Assembly: GCA_937934165.1 (NCBI GenBank)
Contig: CALGZX010000007.1
Coordinates: 1 to 48,443 of the forward strand
Reading direction: 5' to 3'
DNA from: an uncultured Collinsella sp.
GTDB taxonomy: Bacteria > Actinomycetota > Coriobacteriia > Coriobacteriales > Coriobacteriaceae
Length of the DNA stretch: 48,443 nucleotides
Below are positions 14,662 to 22,716 of the stretch, piece by piece. Positions within the stretch are counted from its first letter, which is position 1; every line of letters begins with the position of its first letter. The position numbers and the translations under genes were made by a program. The notes beneath the pieces are model-generated. The model made no database searches. It was not told where the DNA came from and was given only the letters and a program-made list of their open reading frames with translations.

Positions 14662-16263
14662 ATGGATCAAAGCAAGCCTTCGTTCTTTATCACGACGCCC
14701 ATCTACTACGTCAACGCCGATCCGCACCTGGGCACGGCTTATTCCACCATCATCGCCGACGTTCAGGCCCGTTATCGTCGCTCCGCCGGCTATAACGTCA
14801 AGTTCCTGACCGGCATGGACGAGCACGGCGAGAAGGTCGCCGAGGCCGCAGCCAAGCACAACATGACGCCGCAGGAGTGGACCGACAGCCAGGCCCCGCA
14901 CTTCAAGGAGCTTTGGAGCAAGCTCGAGATCTCCAACGACGACTTCATCCGCACCACCGAGCCGCGCCAGCATCATGCCGTGCAGTACCTGTGGGAGCGC
15001 ATGAAGGAGTCCGGTTACCTGTATAAGGGCAGCTACGACGGCTGGTATTGCGTGCCTGACGAGACTTACTTCACCGATACGCAGGTCCAGAAGGGCGACG
15101 AGGAGTACGGCAGCGTCGGCCAGCACCTGTGCCCCGACTGCCACCGTCCGCTTGAGCGCGTGCAGGAGGAGTCCTACTTCTTTAAGCTTTCTGCCTTCCA
15201 GGACAAGCTGCTCAAGCTCTATGACAAGCACCCCGACTTTGTCGAGCCTGCGTTCCGCATGAACGAGGTGCGCAGCTTTGTCGAGGGCGGCCTTAACGAC
15301 CTTTCCGTGAGCCGCACGAGCTTTGACTGGGGTATTCAGGTCCCGTTTGACGAGGGCCACGTGACGTACGTGTGGTTCGATGCACTGCTCAACTATATGA
15401 CGGCCGTCGGCTACGGTGTCGACACCGACGAGGCGCGTGCCGAGCTGGCCTATCGCTGGCCCGCGCAGTTCCACATCGTGGGTAAGGACATCATCCGCTT
15501 CCACTGCGTCATTTGGCCCGCCATGCTCATGGCCATCGGCGAGGCCCTGCCCGAGCACGTCTTTGCCCACGGCTTCCTGACCGTGCGCAATGCCGAGACC
15601 GGCAAGGCCGAGAAGATGTCCAAGAGCCGCGGCAACGCCATCGCTCCGCAGGACGTTATCGACATGTTGGGCGTTGAGGGCTATCGCTACTACTTTATGA
15701 CCGACGTCGTCCCCGGCACCGACGGTGCCATCAGCTTCGACCGCATGGAGCAGGTCTACAACGCCGACCTGGCCAACAGCTGGGGCAACCTTATCTCGCG
15801 TTCGCTCAACATGAGCGGCAAGTACTTTGACGGTTGCGCGCCTGCCAAGCCCGCGTCGTTCGATGCGTTCGACAACCCGCTGGCAAAGATCGCCGATGGC
15901 CTGGTCGAGCGCTACATGGCCAAGATGGACGTGCTCGATTACGGTGGAGCCAAGGACGAGGTCATGGAGCTCATCCACGCCGCCAACCACTACATCGAGG
16001 ACTCCGAGCCTTGGGCACTTGCCAAGGACGAGGCCAAGGCTGACGAGCTGGCATTTGTGATCTACAACCTGCTCGAGGCCATCCGCATTGCCGCTCACCT
16101 GCTGATGCCGCTCATGCCTCAGACTTCTGCCGAGGCCCTGCGCCGCCTGTCCTGCGAGGACGAGGCCACGAGCGACGACCTTAAGGGCATTTGCGCTTGG
16201 GGCCTGCTTGCTGGTGGTCAGCCCGTTGAGAAGGGTGAGCCGCTGTTCCCGCGTCTGGGCTAA
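14662..16263 (+). CDS. metG: Methionyl-tRNA synthetase
   Basis: Charges tRNA-Met with methionine. The class I motifs are visible: the HIGH-like HLGT near residue 20 (NADPHLGTAY) and KMSKS in KAEKMSKSRGNA. A CPDC pair lies in the connective domain, followed by the anticodon-binding helical domain (LMPLMPQTSAEAL). At 533 aa it is the short form, lacking the C-terminal EMAP/Trbp111-like tRNA-binding domain. CTGGAGG at 14647-14653 precedes ATG 14662. The 69-bp gap after rsmI has a -10-like TAGAAT (14617-14622) without a clear -35. Confidence 0.95.
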   Translation: MDQSKPSFFITTPIYYVNADPHLGTAYSTIIADVQARYRRSAGYNVKFLTGMDEHGEKVAEAAAKHNMTPQEWTDSQAPHFKELWSKLEISNDDFIRTTEPRQHHAVQYLWERMKESGYLYKGSYDGWYCVPDETYFTDTQVQKGDEEYGSVGQHLCPDCHRPLERVQEESYFFKLSAFQDKLLKLYDKHPDFVEPAFRMNEVRSFVEGGLNDLSVSRTSFDWGIQVPFDEGHVTYVWFDALLNYMTAVGYGVDTDEARAELAYRWPAQFHIVGKDIIRFHCVIWPAMLMAIGEALPEHVFAHGFLTVRNAETGKAEKMSKSRGNAIAPQDVIDMLGVEGYRYYFMTDVVPGTDGAISFDRMEQVYNADLANSWGNLISRSLNMSGKYFDGCAPAKPASFDAFDNPLAKIADGLVERYMAKMDVLDYGGAKDEVMELIHAANHYIEDSEPWALAKDEAKADELAFVIYNLLEAIRIAAHLLMPLMPQTSAEALRRLSCEDEATSDDLKGICAWGLLAGGQPVEKGEPLFPRLG

Positions 16264-16302
16264 GACGCCGCGCGCCATATCGGCAATTTGCTGTTTAGAT
16301 GT

Positions 16303-16334
16303 AAGGGCATGGCCGCAACGGTCCATGCCCTTTT
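16303..16334 (+). terminator. Terminator after metG
   Basis: A perfect 10-bp stem, AAGGGCATGG (16303-16312) with CCATGCCCTT (16323-16332), followed by a short T-rich tail. rsmA therefore needs its own promoter or read-through. Confidence 0.8.
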
Positions 16335-16370
16335 GTTTCAAGACGCCGCCACCATGCTAAGGAGGCAACT

Positions 16371-17231
16371 ATGACAACTTCGCCTTTGGCAAACCCCACG
16401 GCAACAAGGGAGCTGCTGGAGGAGTTTGGCCTTGCGACCAAGCATCGCCTGGGCCAGAACTTCCTGATCGACAACCATGTGATTGAGCGCATCTGCGAGC
16501 TTGCCGAGCTCACGGGCGATGAGCGCGTGCTCGAGGTTGGCCCGGGCGTTGGTACGCTCACGCTTGCGCTGCTGCAGGAGGCGGCGTGCGTCACGTCGAT
16601 CGAGGCCGACCCCGAGCTCGAGCCGGTGCTCGACGCCCATGCCGCCGACTATGCCAACTTCCGCTTTATCATGGGCGACGCGCTCAAGGTGGGTCCGGAG
16701 CAGATTGAGCAGGCTGCGGGCGGTGAGCCGACGGTGTTTGTCGCGAACCTGCCCTATAACGTGGCGGCGACGATCATCCTGCAGTTCTTCCAGACGATGC
16801 CGGCGCTCAAGCGCGCCGTCGTCATGGTTCAAAAGGAGGTTGCCGATCGCATTGCCGCAGTGCCGGGCAACAAGACCTATGGCGGCTATACGGCAAAGCT
16901 CGGCCTGTATGCGCAGGTGACGGGTCGTTTTGAGGTGCCGCCGCGCTGCTTTATGCCGGCGCCGCATGTGGACTCGGCCGTCGTGCGTATCGACCGCGTT
17001 GGCGGCGTGGTGCCCGAGGGACTCGATCGCGAGTTTGTGGCTCGCGTGATTGATGCTGCATTTGCCCAGCGTCGCAAGACCATCCGAAATACCATGAGCG
17101 CCAACGGCTTTGCCAAGGACGCGCTCGATGTCGCCTTTGAGGCTTGCGGTATCGCACCCACCACGCGCGCCGAGACGCTTGATGTTGCCGACTTTGTCCG
17201 TCTGGCCCAGGAGCTAATCCATGATGCCTAA
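16371..17231 (+). CDS. rsmA: 16S rRNA dimethyladenosine transferase RsmA (KsgA)
   Basis: Dimethylates A1518 and A1519 of 16S rRNA late in 30S assembly. The diagnostic features are LGQNFLIDNHVIERI at the N-terminus, the SAM-binding VLEVGPGVGTLTLALL, the acidic turn EADPEL and the catalytic NLPYNVA motif. C-terminal residues (AQRRKTIRNTM) also match the family. AAGGAGG precedes ATG 16371. The 3' end overlaps tatD by 11 bp. Confidence 0.95.
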   Translation: MTTSPLANPTATRELLEEFGLATKHRLGQNFLIDNHVIERICELAELTGDERVLEVGPGVGTLTLALLQEAACVTSIEADPELEPVLDAHAADYANFRFIMGDALKVGPEQIEQAAGGEPTVFVANLPYNVAATIILQFFQTMPALKRAVVMVQKEVADRIAAVPGNKTYGGYTAKLGLYAQVTGRFEVPPRCFMPAPHVDSAVVRIDRVGGVVPEGLDREFVARVIDAAFAQRRKTIRNTMSANGFAKDALDVAFEACGIAPTTRAETLDVADFVRLAQELIHDA

Positions 17232-18138
17232 TGCCGCACGCGTGACGTTTACCAAGAAAAAGAAGACGGTCGCCTGCCCCGTGCCCTTGGCACCGCTTGC
17301 CGACACGCATGCGCATCTGCTTTCGTTTTGGGGCAAAGAAGTGCCCGAGACGCTCGTGCGCGCCAAAGCCGCGGGTGTCGACCTGTTGGTGACGATGTTC
17401 GACCCCATCGCTGACAAACGCAGCGTGACGGACTATAGCGACTGGCTCGTGCGCGAAATTCTGCCGATGCAGGATATCCCGCAGATCAAGTATCTTGCCG
17501 GCGTGCATCCGTATGGCGCGCCGGACTATACCGACGACGTTCACACACAGGTCGTTGCCGCACTCGATGACCCCTTATGCGCCGGTATTGGCGAAATCGG
17601 CCTGGACTACCACATGGATTACGACGACGACATCGCGCCGGCGCCCCATAGCGTGCAGATTGACTGCATGGCGCGCCAGCTCGAGCTTGCCGTGTGCCGT
17701 AACGTGCCGGTGGAGCTACATCTGCGCCACGAGGACACGGACCAGGAGCGCACCTCGCACGTGGACGCCTACAACGCGCTTCGTGAGGTGGGCGTGCCCC
17801 AGGCCGGTTGTGTACTGCACTGCTTTGGCGAGGACCGCGCCACGATGGAGCGCTTTGTGGAGCTGGGCTGCTATATCGCCTATGGTGGTGCGGCCACCTT
17901 TAAGCGCAACGATGACGTGCGCGAGGCATTTGCGGCAACCCCACTCGATCGAATTTTGTTCGAGACGGATTGCCCGTATATGGCTCCGGAGCCCATCCGC
18001 GGTCTTGAATGCGAGCCCGCAATGATCTCCATTACGGCAAACGCGCTGGTTAACGACCGTGTCGATCGCACAGGTGAGGACGCCGAAACAATCGCGCAGG
18101 CCGCCTGGGAAAATGCCTGCAAACTTTTTCAAAAATAG
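17221..18138 (+). CDS. tatD: TatD family metal-dependent deoxyribonuclease
   Basis: TatD enzymes are TIM-barrel, two-metal 3'-5' DNA exonucleases or phosphoesterases. Visible ligands are LADTHAHL (first two His), GEIGLDYH (Glu), PVELHLRHED and VLHCFGED (His), and FETDCPYMAPEP (Asp). At 305 aa it is ~40 residues longer than the core family because of a basic N-terminal stretch (FTKKKKT). ATG 17221 and ATG 17224 are both possible starts inside the rsmA end. Pairing with rsmA and metG is common in bacteria. Confidence 0.9.
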   Translation: MMPNAARVTFTKKKKTVACPVPLAPLADTHAHLLSFWGKEVPETLVRAKAAGVDLLVTMFDPIADKRSVTDYSDWLVREILPMQDIPQIKYLAGVHPYGAPDYTDDVHTQVVAALDDPLCAGIGEIGLDYHMDYDDDIAPAPHSVQIDCMARQLELAVCRNVPVELHLRHEDTDQERTSHVDAYNALREVGVPQAGCVLHCFGEDRATMERFVELGCYIAYGGAATFKRNDDVREAFAATPLDRILFETDCPYMAPEPIRGLECEPAMISITANALVNDRVDRTGEDAETIAQAAWENACKLFQK

Positions 18139-18141
18139 TTC

Positions 18142-18170
18142 TTGCGTTCGCGGTGGCGCTCCGTTATTCT
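18142..18170 (+). promoter_or_regulatory. Promoter of tRNA-Leu
   Basis: TTGCGT (18142-18147) and TATTCT (18165-18170) with a 17-bp spacer, 11 bp before the mature tRNA. Confidence 0.65.
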
Positions 18171-18181
18171 AATTCCTGCAC

Positions 18182-18268
18182 GCGGGCGTGGCGGAATTGG
18201 CAGACGCGTACGGTTCAGGTCCGTATGGGGGCAACCCCATGAAGGTTCAAGTCCTTTCGCCCGCACCA
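18182..18268 (+). tRNA. tRNA-Leu (CAG)
   Basis: An 87-nt class II tRNA including encoded CCA. The acceptor stem GCGGGCG/CGCCCGC is perfect, the anticodon stem is TACGG/CCGTA with CAG at 18216-18218, and the long variable arm is built on GGGG/CCCC. The T-arm carries GGTTCAAGTCC, whose inverted copy appears 70 bp past the gene end. Confidence 0.97.
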
Positions 18269-18279
18269 TTAAATGAAAG

Positions 18280-18305
18280 AGCTCCCAGCAATGGGAGCTT
18301 TTTTT
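18280..18305 (+). terminator. Terminator of tRNA-Leu
   Basis: AGCTCCCA (18280-18287), loop GCAA, TGGGAGCT (18292-18299) and a run of seven T. It is copied with two base changes at 18470-18494. Confidence 0.9.
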
Positions 18306-18494
18306 GTTACGGGCCCATCACAGGGACTTGAACCTGCGAAGGAGCGAGCGTAAAGAAAACGCGGAGCGTTTTTAGCGAGCTGGCGAGGACGCCGGCAGGC
18401 GGCCGAAGCCGGTGCGGATCCGCGAAGCGGATACGCGGACGTCCTTTCGCCCGCACCATTACATGAAAGAGCTCCCAGCAATGGGGGCTTTTTT
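18306..18494. repeat. tRNA-linked 190-bp unit (Leu copy)
   Basis: Past the tRNA-Leu terminator lie, in order: an inverted copy of the tRNA T-arm, GGACTTGAACCT (18324-18335); a 92-bp core (18348-18439) with a terminator-like hairpin AAAACGC/GCGTTTT at 18356-18372 and several GC palindromes; and a 54-bp direct copy (18441-18494) of the tRNA 3' end plus terminator, offset 190 bp from the original at 18251-18304 with two mismatches. The core recurs after tRNA-Arg at the same 92-bp length with about eight differences by eye. The flanking tRNA 3' repeats resemble attL/attR of a tRNA-integrated element with a minimal cargo; a structured RNA is another reading. No coding sequence is supported here. 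Confidence 0.8.
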
Positions 18495-18557
18495 GATATG
18501 CACGATCTCCTTGGACGGGTATCCTAATGCCAACGTGTGCCTATCAGAGGAGAGACC

Positions 18558-19496
18558 ATGCTGTTTTCCGGTATCATTGCCGCCCTTACCAGCCTTTTGA
18601 TTCCCATCATCATCCTGTTGCTGCTGCTTCCCAGCGCCTGCTATGTCGTTGAACAGCAGCATGCCGTGATCATCGAGCGTCTGGGCAAGTTCAACCGCAT
18701 CGTCAACGCGGGCTTCCACATGAAAGTGCCCGTGATCGACCGCAAGGCTGCCACGGTGAGTCTGCGCACCATGAAAAACGGTTTTGGTATCGACGTTAAG
18801 ACTCAGGACAACGTGACCATCGGCCTCGAGGTCTCGGCTCAATATCACGTGAGCTATGACATGGGTGCTGGCCCGGCGGATTCGGGCATCTACAAGAGCT
18901 ACTATATGCTGCAGGAGCCCGTCGACCAGATGCGTGACTTCATCACCGACGCCCTGCGCTCTTCGATTCCCGTCTACACACTCGATGAGGTCTTTGCCAA
19001 GAAGGATGACATCGCCAAGGATGTCAACGCTACCGTTTCCGAGCAGATGGCCGCCTACGGCTTCACCCTCGTGTCGACGCTCATCACCAAAATCGCACTG
19101 CCGACCGAGGTCGAGAACTCCATGAACGACATCAACGCCGCCCAGCGCAAGCGCGCTGCGGCACAGGAGCTCGCCGAGGCCGACCGCATCAAGCGCGTCA
19201 CCGAGGCGACCGCCGAGGCTGAGGCAATGGAAAAGGCGGGCGAGGGCATCGCTAACCAGCGCAAGGCCATCGCGCTGGGTATCAAAGATTCGCTCGAGAT
19301 CATCCAGGAGACGGGTGTCGGCAATGACGAGGCCAACCAACTGTTCATGTTTACGCAGTGGTCCGAGATGATGACGGAGTTCGCTCGCACGGGTAAAACC
19401 TCGACGGTCGTGCTGCCGAGCGACTTCTCGCAGTCGGCCTCTATGTTCGAGCAGATGCTGACCGCCGGAAAAGTTCAAAACGATTCGAAGGAGTAG
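18558..19496 (+). CDS. SPFH/band 7 family membrane protein (stomatin-like)
   Basis: SPFH proteins form large membrane-attached rings that organise membrane microdomains and often control proteases. Residues ~5-30 form one membrane helix, followed by the band 7 domain (VEQQHAVIIERLGKFNRIVNAGFHMKVP split over its first strands) and a long helical region rich in Ala, Glu and Lys (RKRAAAQELAEADRIKRVTE). At 312 aa the length is typical. ATG 18558 follows AGAGGAG at 18546-18552. rlmH follows 6 bp later, so the two are probably cotranscribed. I see no NfeD-type partner. Confidence 0.9.
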   Translation: MLFSGIIAALTSLLIPIIILLLLLPSACYVVEQQHAVIIERLGKFNRIVNAGFHMKVPVIDRKAATVSLRTMKNGFGIDVKTQDNVTIGLEVSAQYHVSYDMGAGPADSGIYKSYYMLQEPVDQMRDFITDALRSSIPVYTLDEVFAKKDDIAKDVNATVSEQMAAYGFTLVSTLITKIALPTEVENSMNDINAAQRKRAAAQELAEADRIKRVTEATAEAEAMEKAGEGIANQRKAIALGIKDSLEIIQETGVGNDEANQLFMFTQWSEMMTEFARTGKTSTVVLPSDFSQSASMFEQMLTAGKVQNDSKE

Positions 19497-19502
19497 ACGC
19501 GC

Positions 19503-19973
19503 GTGAAATACACCGTCGTTTGCGTCGGTAAGCTTAAGGAGCGCTTTTGGAAGGACGCGTGCGCTGAGTACACCAAGCGCCTGGGTGCCTATGCCAAGGT
19601 CGATATCCGCGAGGTGGCCGATATCGACCCGGCCAAGGCGGGCGGTGTGGATACCGCACGTGACAAGGAGGGGGCGGCGATTCTTGCTGCCCTGCCGTCT
19701 CGAGCGCATGTGATCCTGCTGGCTATCGAGGGCAAGGAGCGTTCGAGTGAGGAGCTCTCGGCGCGGCTCGACGATCTTATGCTGCGAGGCAACAGCGACA
19801 TCGCCTTTGTAATCGGCGGATCGGACGGCGTGAGTGATGAGGTGCGCGCCCGCGCCGACGAGATGCTCAGCTTTGGACGCATTACCTTGCCGCATAACCT
19901 GGCACGCGTGGTGCTGCTAGAGCAGATCTACCGTGCCTGCAAGATCAGTCGTGGCGAGCCGTATCACAAATAG
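19503..19973 (+). CDS. rlmH: 23S rRNA (pseudouridine1915-N3)-methyltransferase RlmH
   Basis: RlmH is a SPOUT-fold dimer that methylates pseudouridine 1915 in helix 69 of 23S rRNA. The diagnostic trefoil-knot motifs are present: FVIGGSDGVSDEV, LSFGRITLPHNLARVVLLEQIYRA and the C-terminal EPYHK. The 156-aa length is exact for the family. The start is GTG 19503 with AAGGAG at 19487-19492. It follows the SPFH gene closely. Confidence 0.97.
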   Translation: MKYTVVCVGKLKERFWKDACAEYTKRLGAYAKVDIREVADIDPAKAGGVDTARDKEGAAILAALPSRAHVILLAIEGKERSSEELSARLDDLMLRGNSDIAFVIGGSDGVSDEVRARADEMLSFGRITLPHNLARVVLLEQIYRACKISRGEPYHK

Positions 19974-20046
19974 GTCGGCAATACGAAACAATGGCGTGGG
20001 ACAATAGCTTTCGTTTTGAAGAGCGTGTCTGAGAGGACTATGAGAT

Positions 20047-20817
20047 ATGAAGATTGGGTTTGTCGGTTTTGGCAATATGGCGAGCGCCATGGCCGATGGC
20101 TGGATCGCTGCCGGTGTAGCCGCGAGCGACATGTGCGCCTGCGCGGGTCGCTACGACGCACTGGTTGAGCGCTGCGAGGCGCGCGGCATGGTCGCCTGCC
20201 ACGATGCCGCCGAGGTTGTCGCCGCATCCGATATCGTGGTCGCTGCGGTCAAACCGTACATGATCGAGAAGGTATTCGCCCCGCTCAAGGATGCTCTTGC
20301 CAAAAAGGTCGTTCTGTCGGTTGCCTGGACCTGGGACAGTGCCAAGTGGGAGCAGGTCCTGCCGGGCGTCGCGCATATCTCGACGGTGCCCAACACACCG
20401 GTTTCGGTGGGCGAGGGCGTCATCGCTTGCGAGAAGGCTTCCACGCTTAGTGATGAGCAGAGCGCCGTGGTGCTTGATCTGCTTGGCAAGCTCGGTGCGG
20501 TGGTCGAGCTTGATACGAGCCTGCTGTTCGTGGGCGGCACGGTGGGTGGTTGCGCTCCGGCATTTGTCGCTATGGCAATCGAGGCCCTGGGCGATGCGGC
20601 GGTCAAGCACGGTATCCCGCGTGCCGATGCCTATCGCATTGTGAGCCAGATGGTGCTAGGTACGGCAAAGTTGCAGCTTTCAACTGGTCAGCATCCTGCG
20701 GCGATGAAGGATGCCGTATGCTCGCCCGGTGGCGCCACCATCAAGGGCGTCGTTGCGCTCGAGGATGCCGGCATGCGCAGTGCCCTGGTCAAGGCAATCG
20801 ACGCAACTCTCCAGTAA
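20047..20817 (+). CDS. proC: Pyrroline-5-carboxylate reductase
   Basis: Catalyses the last step of proline synthesis, NAD(P)H-dependent reduction of Δ1-pyrroline-5-carboxylate. The N-terminal Rossmann motif is IGFVGFGNMASAMADG, VVAAVKP follows, and the C-terminal dimerisation/active region carries VCSPGGATIKGV. The 256-aa length is close to the family norm. No other proline gene is adjacent. Its terminator overlaps the stop codon. Confidence 0.95.
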   Translation: MKIGFVGFGNMASAMADGWIAAGVAASDMCACAGRYDALVERCEARGMVACHDAAEVVAASDIVVAAVKPYMIEKVFAPLKDALAKKVVLSVAWTWDSAKWEQVLPGVAHISTVPNTPVSVGEGVIACEKASTLSDEQSAVVLDLLGKLGAVVELDTSLLFVGGTVGGCAPAFVAMAIEALGDAAVKHGIPRADAYRIVSQMVLGTAKLQLSTGQHPAAMKDAVCSPGGATIKGVVALEDAGMRSALVKAIDATLQ

Positions 20818-20857
20818 AACCTGCCATTTAGGGACAGGTTTATTTTGGCAGGTTTTT
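20816..20857 (+). terminator. Terminator after proC
   Basis: AAAACCTGCC (20816-20825) and GGCAGGTTTT (20847-20856) pair perfectly over 10 bp, with a T-run at the 3' side. It overlaps the left end of the repeat element at 20835-20959. Confidence 0.7.
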
Positions 20858-20959
20858 CCTGCGGTTTTGTCACATGTACGAAAAGCGCCCCGCAACTGGC
20901 TCAATTCCAGTTGCGAGGCGCTTGCATTTGCCCAGATAAAACCGACCAAAATAAACCTG
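20835..20959. repeat. Small inverted-repeat element (MITE-like)
   Basis: Terminal inverted repeats CAGGTTTATTTTGG (20835-20848) and CCAAAATAAACCTG (20946-20959) match perfectly over 14 bp. Inside is a 17-bp near-perfect hairpin (20883-20899 with 20907-20923). It carries no gene. The arrangement resembles a non-autonomous repeat; copy number elsewhere in the genome is unknown from this window. Confidence 0.6.
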
Positions 20960-20974
20960 CCCCTTTTTGGCGGG

Positions 20975-21148
20975 TTAGTCCCAGAAGCTGTCTTCCTCAT
21001 CCTCGGACTTGGGCCCGCGGTCGACGTACATCTTATGGGTGCGCTTCTCCATTACAAAGGCAAGAATCGCAAATAACAGGATGCCGCCGGCGAAAAGGAT
21101 GGCAAAACCGGTGCGGGTGCCAAACAAAAAGGAAAAAACTGCGTCCAT
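20975..21148 (-). CDS. Small single-pass membrane protein (57 aa)
   Basis: Read on the minus strand, ATG at 21148-21146 opens a 57-residue frame ending at TAA 20977-20975. It starts MDAVFSFLFGTRTG, has a membrane helix (FAILFAGGILLFAILAFVM), a basic patch (EKRTHKMYVDR) and an acidic tail (SEDEEDSFWD). AGAAGG lies 7 bp before the start. The positive-inside pattern and clean composition argue that it is real. No function can be assigned. It is divergent from serS and convergent with proC. Confidence 0.6.
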   Translation of the reverse strand: MDAVFSFLFGTRTGFAILFAGGILLFAILAFVMEKRTHKMYVDRGPKSEDEEDSFWD

Positions 21149-21218
21149 TGGGTGCCTTCTTGCGTAGTTGAGTTGGGTCGTAAACGCTCATAAGTATATA
21201 CTTGCCCATACATGTACA

Positions 21219-21230
21219 AGGTTGCAACCT
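21219..21230. promoter_or_regulatory. 12-bp perfect palindrome before serS
   Basis: AGGTTGCAACCT lies 30 bp before the serS start, in the divergent gap between serS and the small membrane protein gene. AT-rich TATATA (21195-21200) is nearby, but no full promoter could be fixed. A regulator site is possible; a 12-bp palindrome can also occur by chance. Confidence 0.3.
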
Positions 21231-21259
21231 AAGTGGAATGTATATCGCCGGAGGATCTA

Positions 21260-22543
21260 ATGCTTGATATCAAGTTTGTTCGCGAGAACCCCGATGCCAT
21301 CGATGTCGCCATGGCTAACCGCCAGACGTCTTGGGATCGCGAGAAGTTCTTTGAGCTCGACGACGAGCGCCGTGCCGTCATCACCGAGGTCGAGGAGCTC
21401 CAGGCTACGCGCAATGCCGAGTCCAAGAAGATCGGCGCCCTGATGAAGGAGGGCAAGAAGGACGAGGCCGAGGCCGCCAAGGAGGCCGTGCGCGCCGTCA
21501 ACGAGAAGATTGACGGTCTGGCCGAGCGCCGCACCGCTCTCGAGCAGGAGCAGTACGACTTCATGGCTCACCTGCCCAACATTCCGTGCGATGCCACCCC
21601 GTACGGTAAGGACGAGGACGAGAACATCGAGCGTCGCCGCTGGGGCACCCCGCGCGAGTTCGACTTCGACTTTAAGCCGCACTGGGATCTGGGCACCGAT
21701 CTGGACATCCTCGACTTCGAGCGCGGCAACAAGCTCTCCGGCAGCCGTTTTACCGTTCTCGGTGGCGCCGGCGCCCGCCTGGAGCGCGCCCTCATCAACT
21801 TCTTCCTCGATACGCACACCAGCCGTGGCTTTAAGGAGTGGTGGCCGCCTATCGTCGTCAAGCGTCAGACCATGTTTGGCACGGGTCAGCTGCCCAAGTT
21901 CGAGGATGACGCCTATCACGTCTCGGGCGACAACTTCCTGATCCCTACCGCCGAGGTCGTGCTCACCAACCTGCACGCTGGCGAGGTCCTCGACGCCGAT
22001 ACCCTGCCGCGCCGCTACACCGCCTTTACCCCCTGCTTCCGCGAGGAGGCCGGTTCCGCCGGTCGCGACACCCGCGGCATCATCCGTCAGCACGAGTTCG
22101 ACAAGGTCGAGATGGTCAAGTTCGCTAAGCCGGAGGAGTCCGATGAGGAGCTCGAGAGCATGACCGCCGAGGCCGAGTACCTGCTGCAGCAGCTGGGCCT
22201 TCCGTATCGCGTGATTAGCCTGTGCACCGGCGACTTGGGCTTCTCTGCCCGTCAGACCTACGACGTCGAGGTCTGGCTGCCGAGCTACAACGCCTACAAG
22301 GAGATCAGCTCCTGCTCCAACTGCGGTGACTTCCAGGCTCGCCGCGCCAACATCAAGTATCGCGACCCCGAGAACTTCAAGGGCTCGCGCTACCTGCACA
22401 CCCTCAATGGTTCCGGCCTGCCGGCCGGCCGCACCATGGCCGCCATTCTGGAGAACTACCAGAACGCCGACGGCACCATCACGATCCCCGAGGTTCTGCG
22501 TCCTTACATGGGTGGTCTCGAGAAGATCGAGCCGGTCGCGTAA
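21260..22543 (+). CDS. serS: Seryl-tRNA synthetase
   Basis: Charges tRNA-Ser (and tRNA-Sec where present) with serine. The N-terminal ~110 residues form the tRNA-binding coiled-coil arm (rich in Glu, Lys and Ala). Class II motif 2 is visible at FTPCFREEAGSAGRDTRGIIRQHEF (split by family position) and motif 3 at NGSGLPAGRTMAAILENYQ. The 427-aa length is standard. GGAGG at 21250-21254 supports ATG 21260; the frame is open further upstream, but those codons lack a ribosome site. Confidence 0.97.
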   Translation: MLDIKFVRENPDAIDVAMANRQTSWDREKFFELDDERRAVITEVEELQATRNAESKKIGALMKEGKKDEAEAAKEAVRAVNEKIDGLAERRTALEQEQYDFMAHLPNIPCDATPYGKDEDENIERRRWGTPREFDFDFKPHWDLGTDLDILDFERGNKLSGSRFTVLGGAGARLERALINFFLDTHTSRGFKEWWPPIVVKRQTMFGTGQLPKFEDDAYHVSGDNFLIPTAEVVLTNLHAGEVLDADTLPRRYTAFTPCFREEAGSAGRDTRGIIRQHEFDKVEMVKFAKPEESDEELESMTAEAEYLLQQLGLPYRVISLCTGDLGFSARQTYDVEVWLPSYNAYKEISSCSNCGDFQARRANIKYRDPENFKGSRYLHTLNGSGLPAGRTMAAILENYQNADGTITIPEVLRPYMGGLEKIEPVA

Positions 22544-22566
22544 GTTGGCTGCATAGGGGATATGCA

Positions 22567-22594
22567 AGGGCGCTCCTTCGGGGGCGCCCTATTT
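22567..22594 (+). terminator. Terminator after serS
   Basis: AGGGCGCTCC (22567-22576), loop TTCG, GGGGCGCCCT (22581-22590), then ATTTC. The stem is strong with one G-U pair; the T-run is weak. Confidence 0.75.
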
Positions 22595-22716
22595 CGTGCG
22601 CAGGTCCATACCATGCCGTGCGGACAGCTCAATAGAAAACACACGAACAACTGTTCTGTATACAGCCATCTACCTGCTATGCTTTTGCTAAATAAGAGCG
22701 AGAGAAAGGGGACGCG

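Noticed and set aside
13933..16341. Long minus-strand open frame (802 codons) opposite rsmI and metG
   Set aside because: It is the antisense shadow of two certain genes in GC-rich DNA; it is low-complexity, with no ribosome site or domain.
21257..22567. Minus-strand open frame covering serS
   Set aside because: Antisense shadow; serS is certain on the plus strand.
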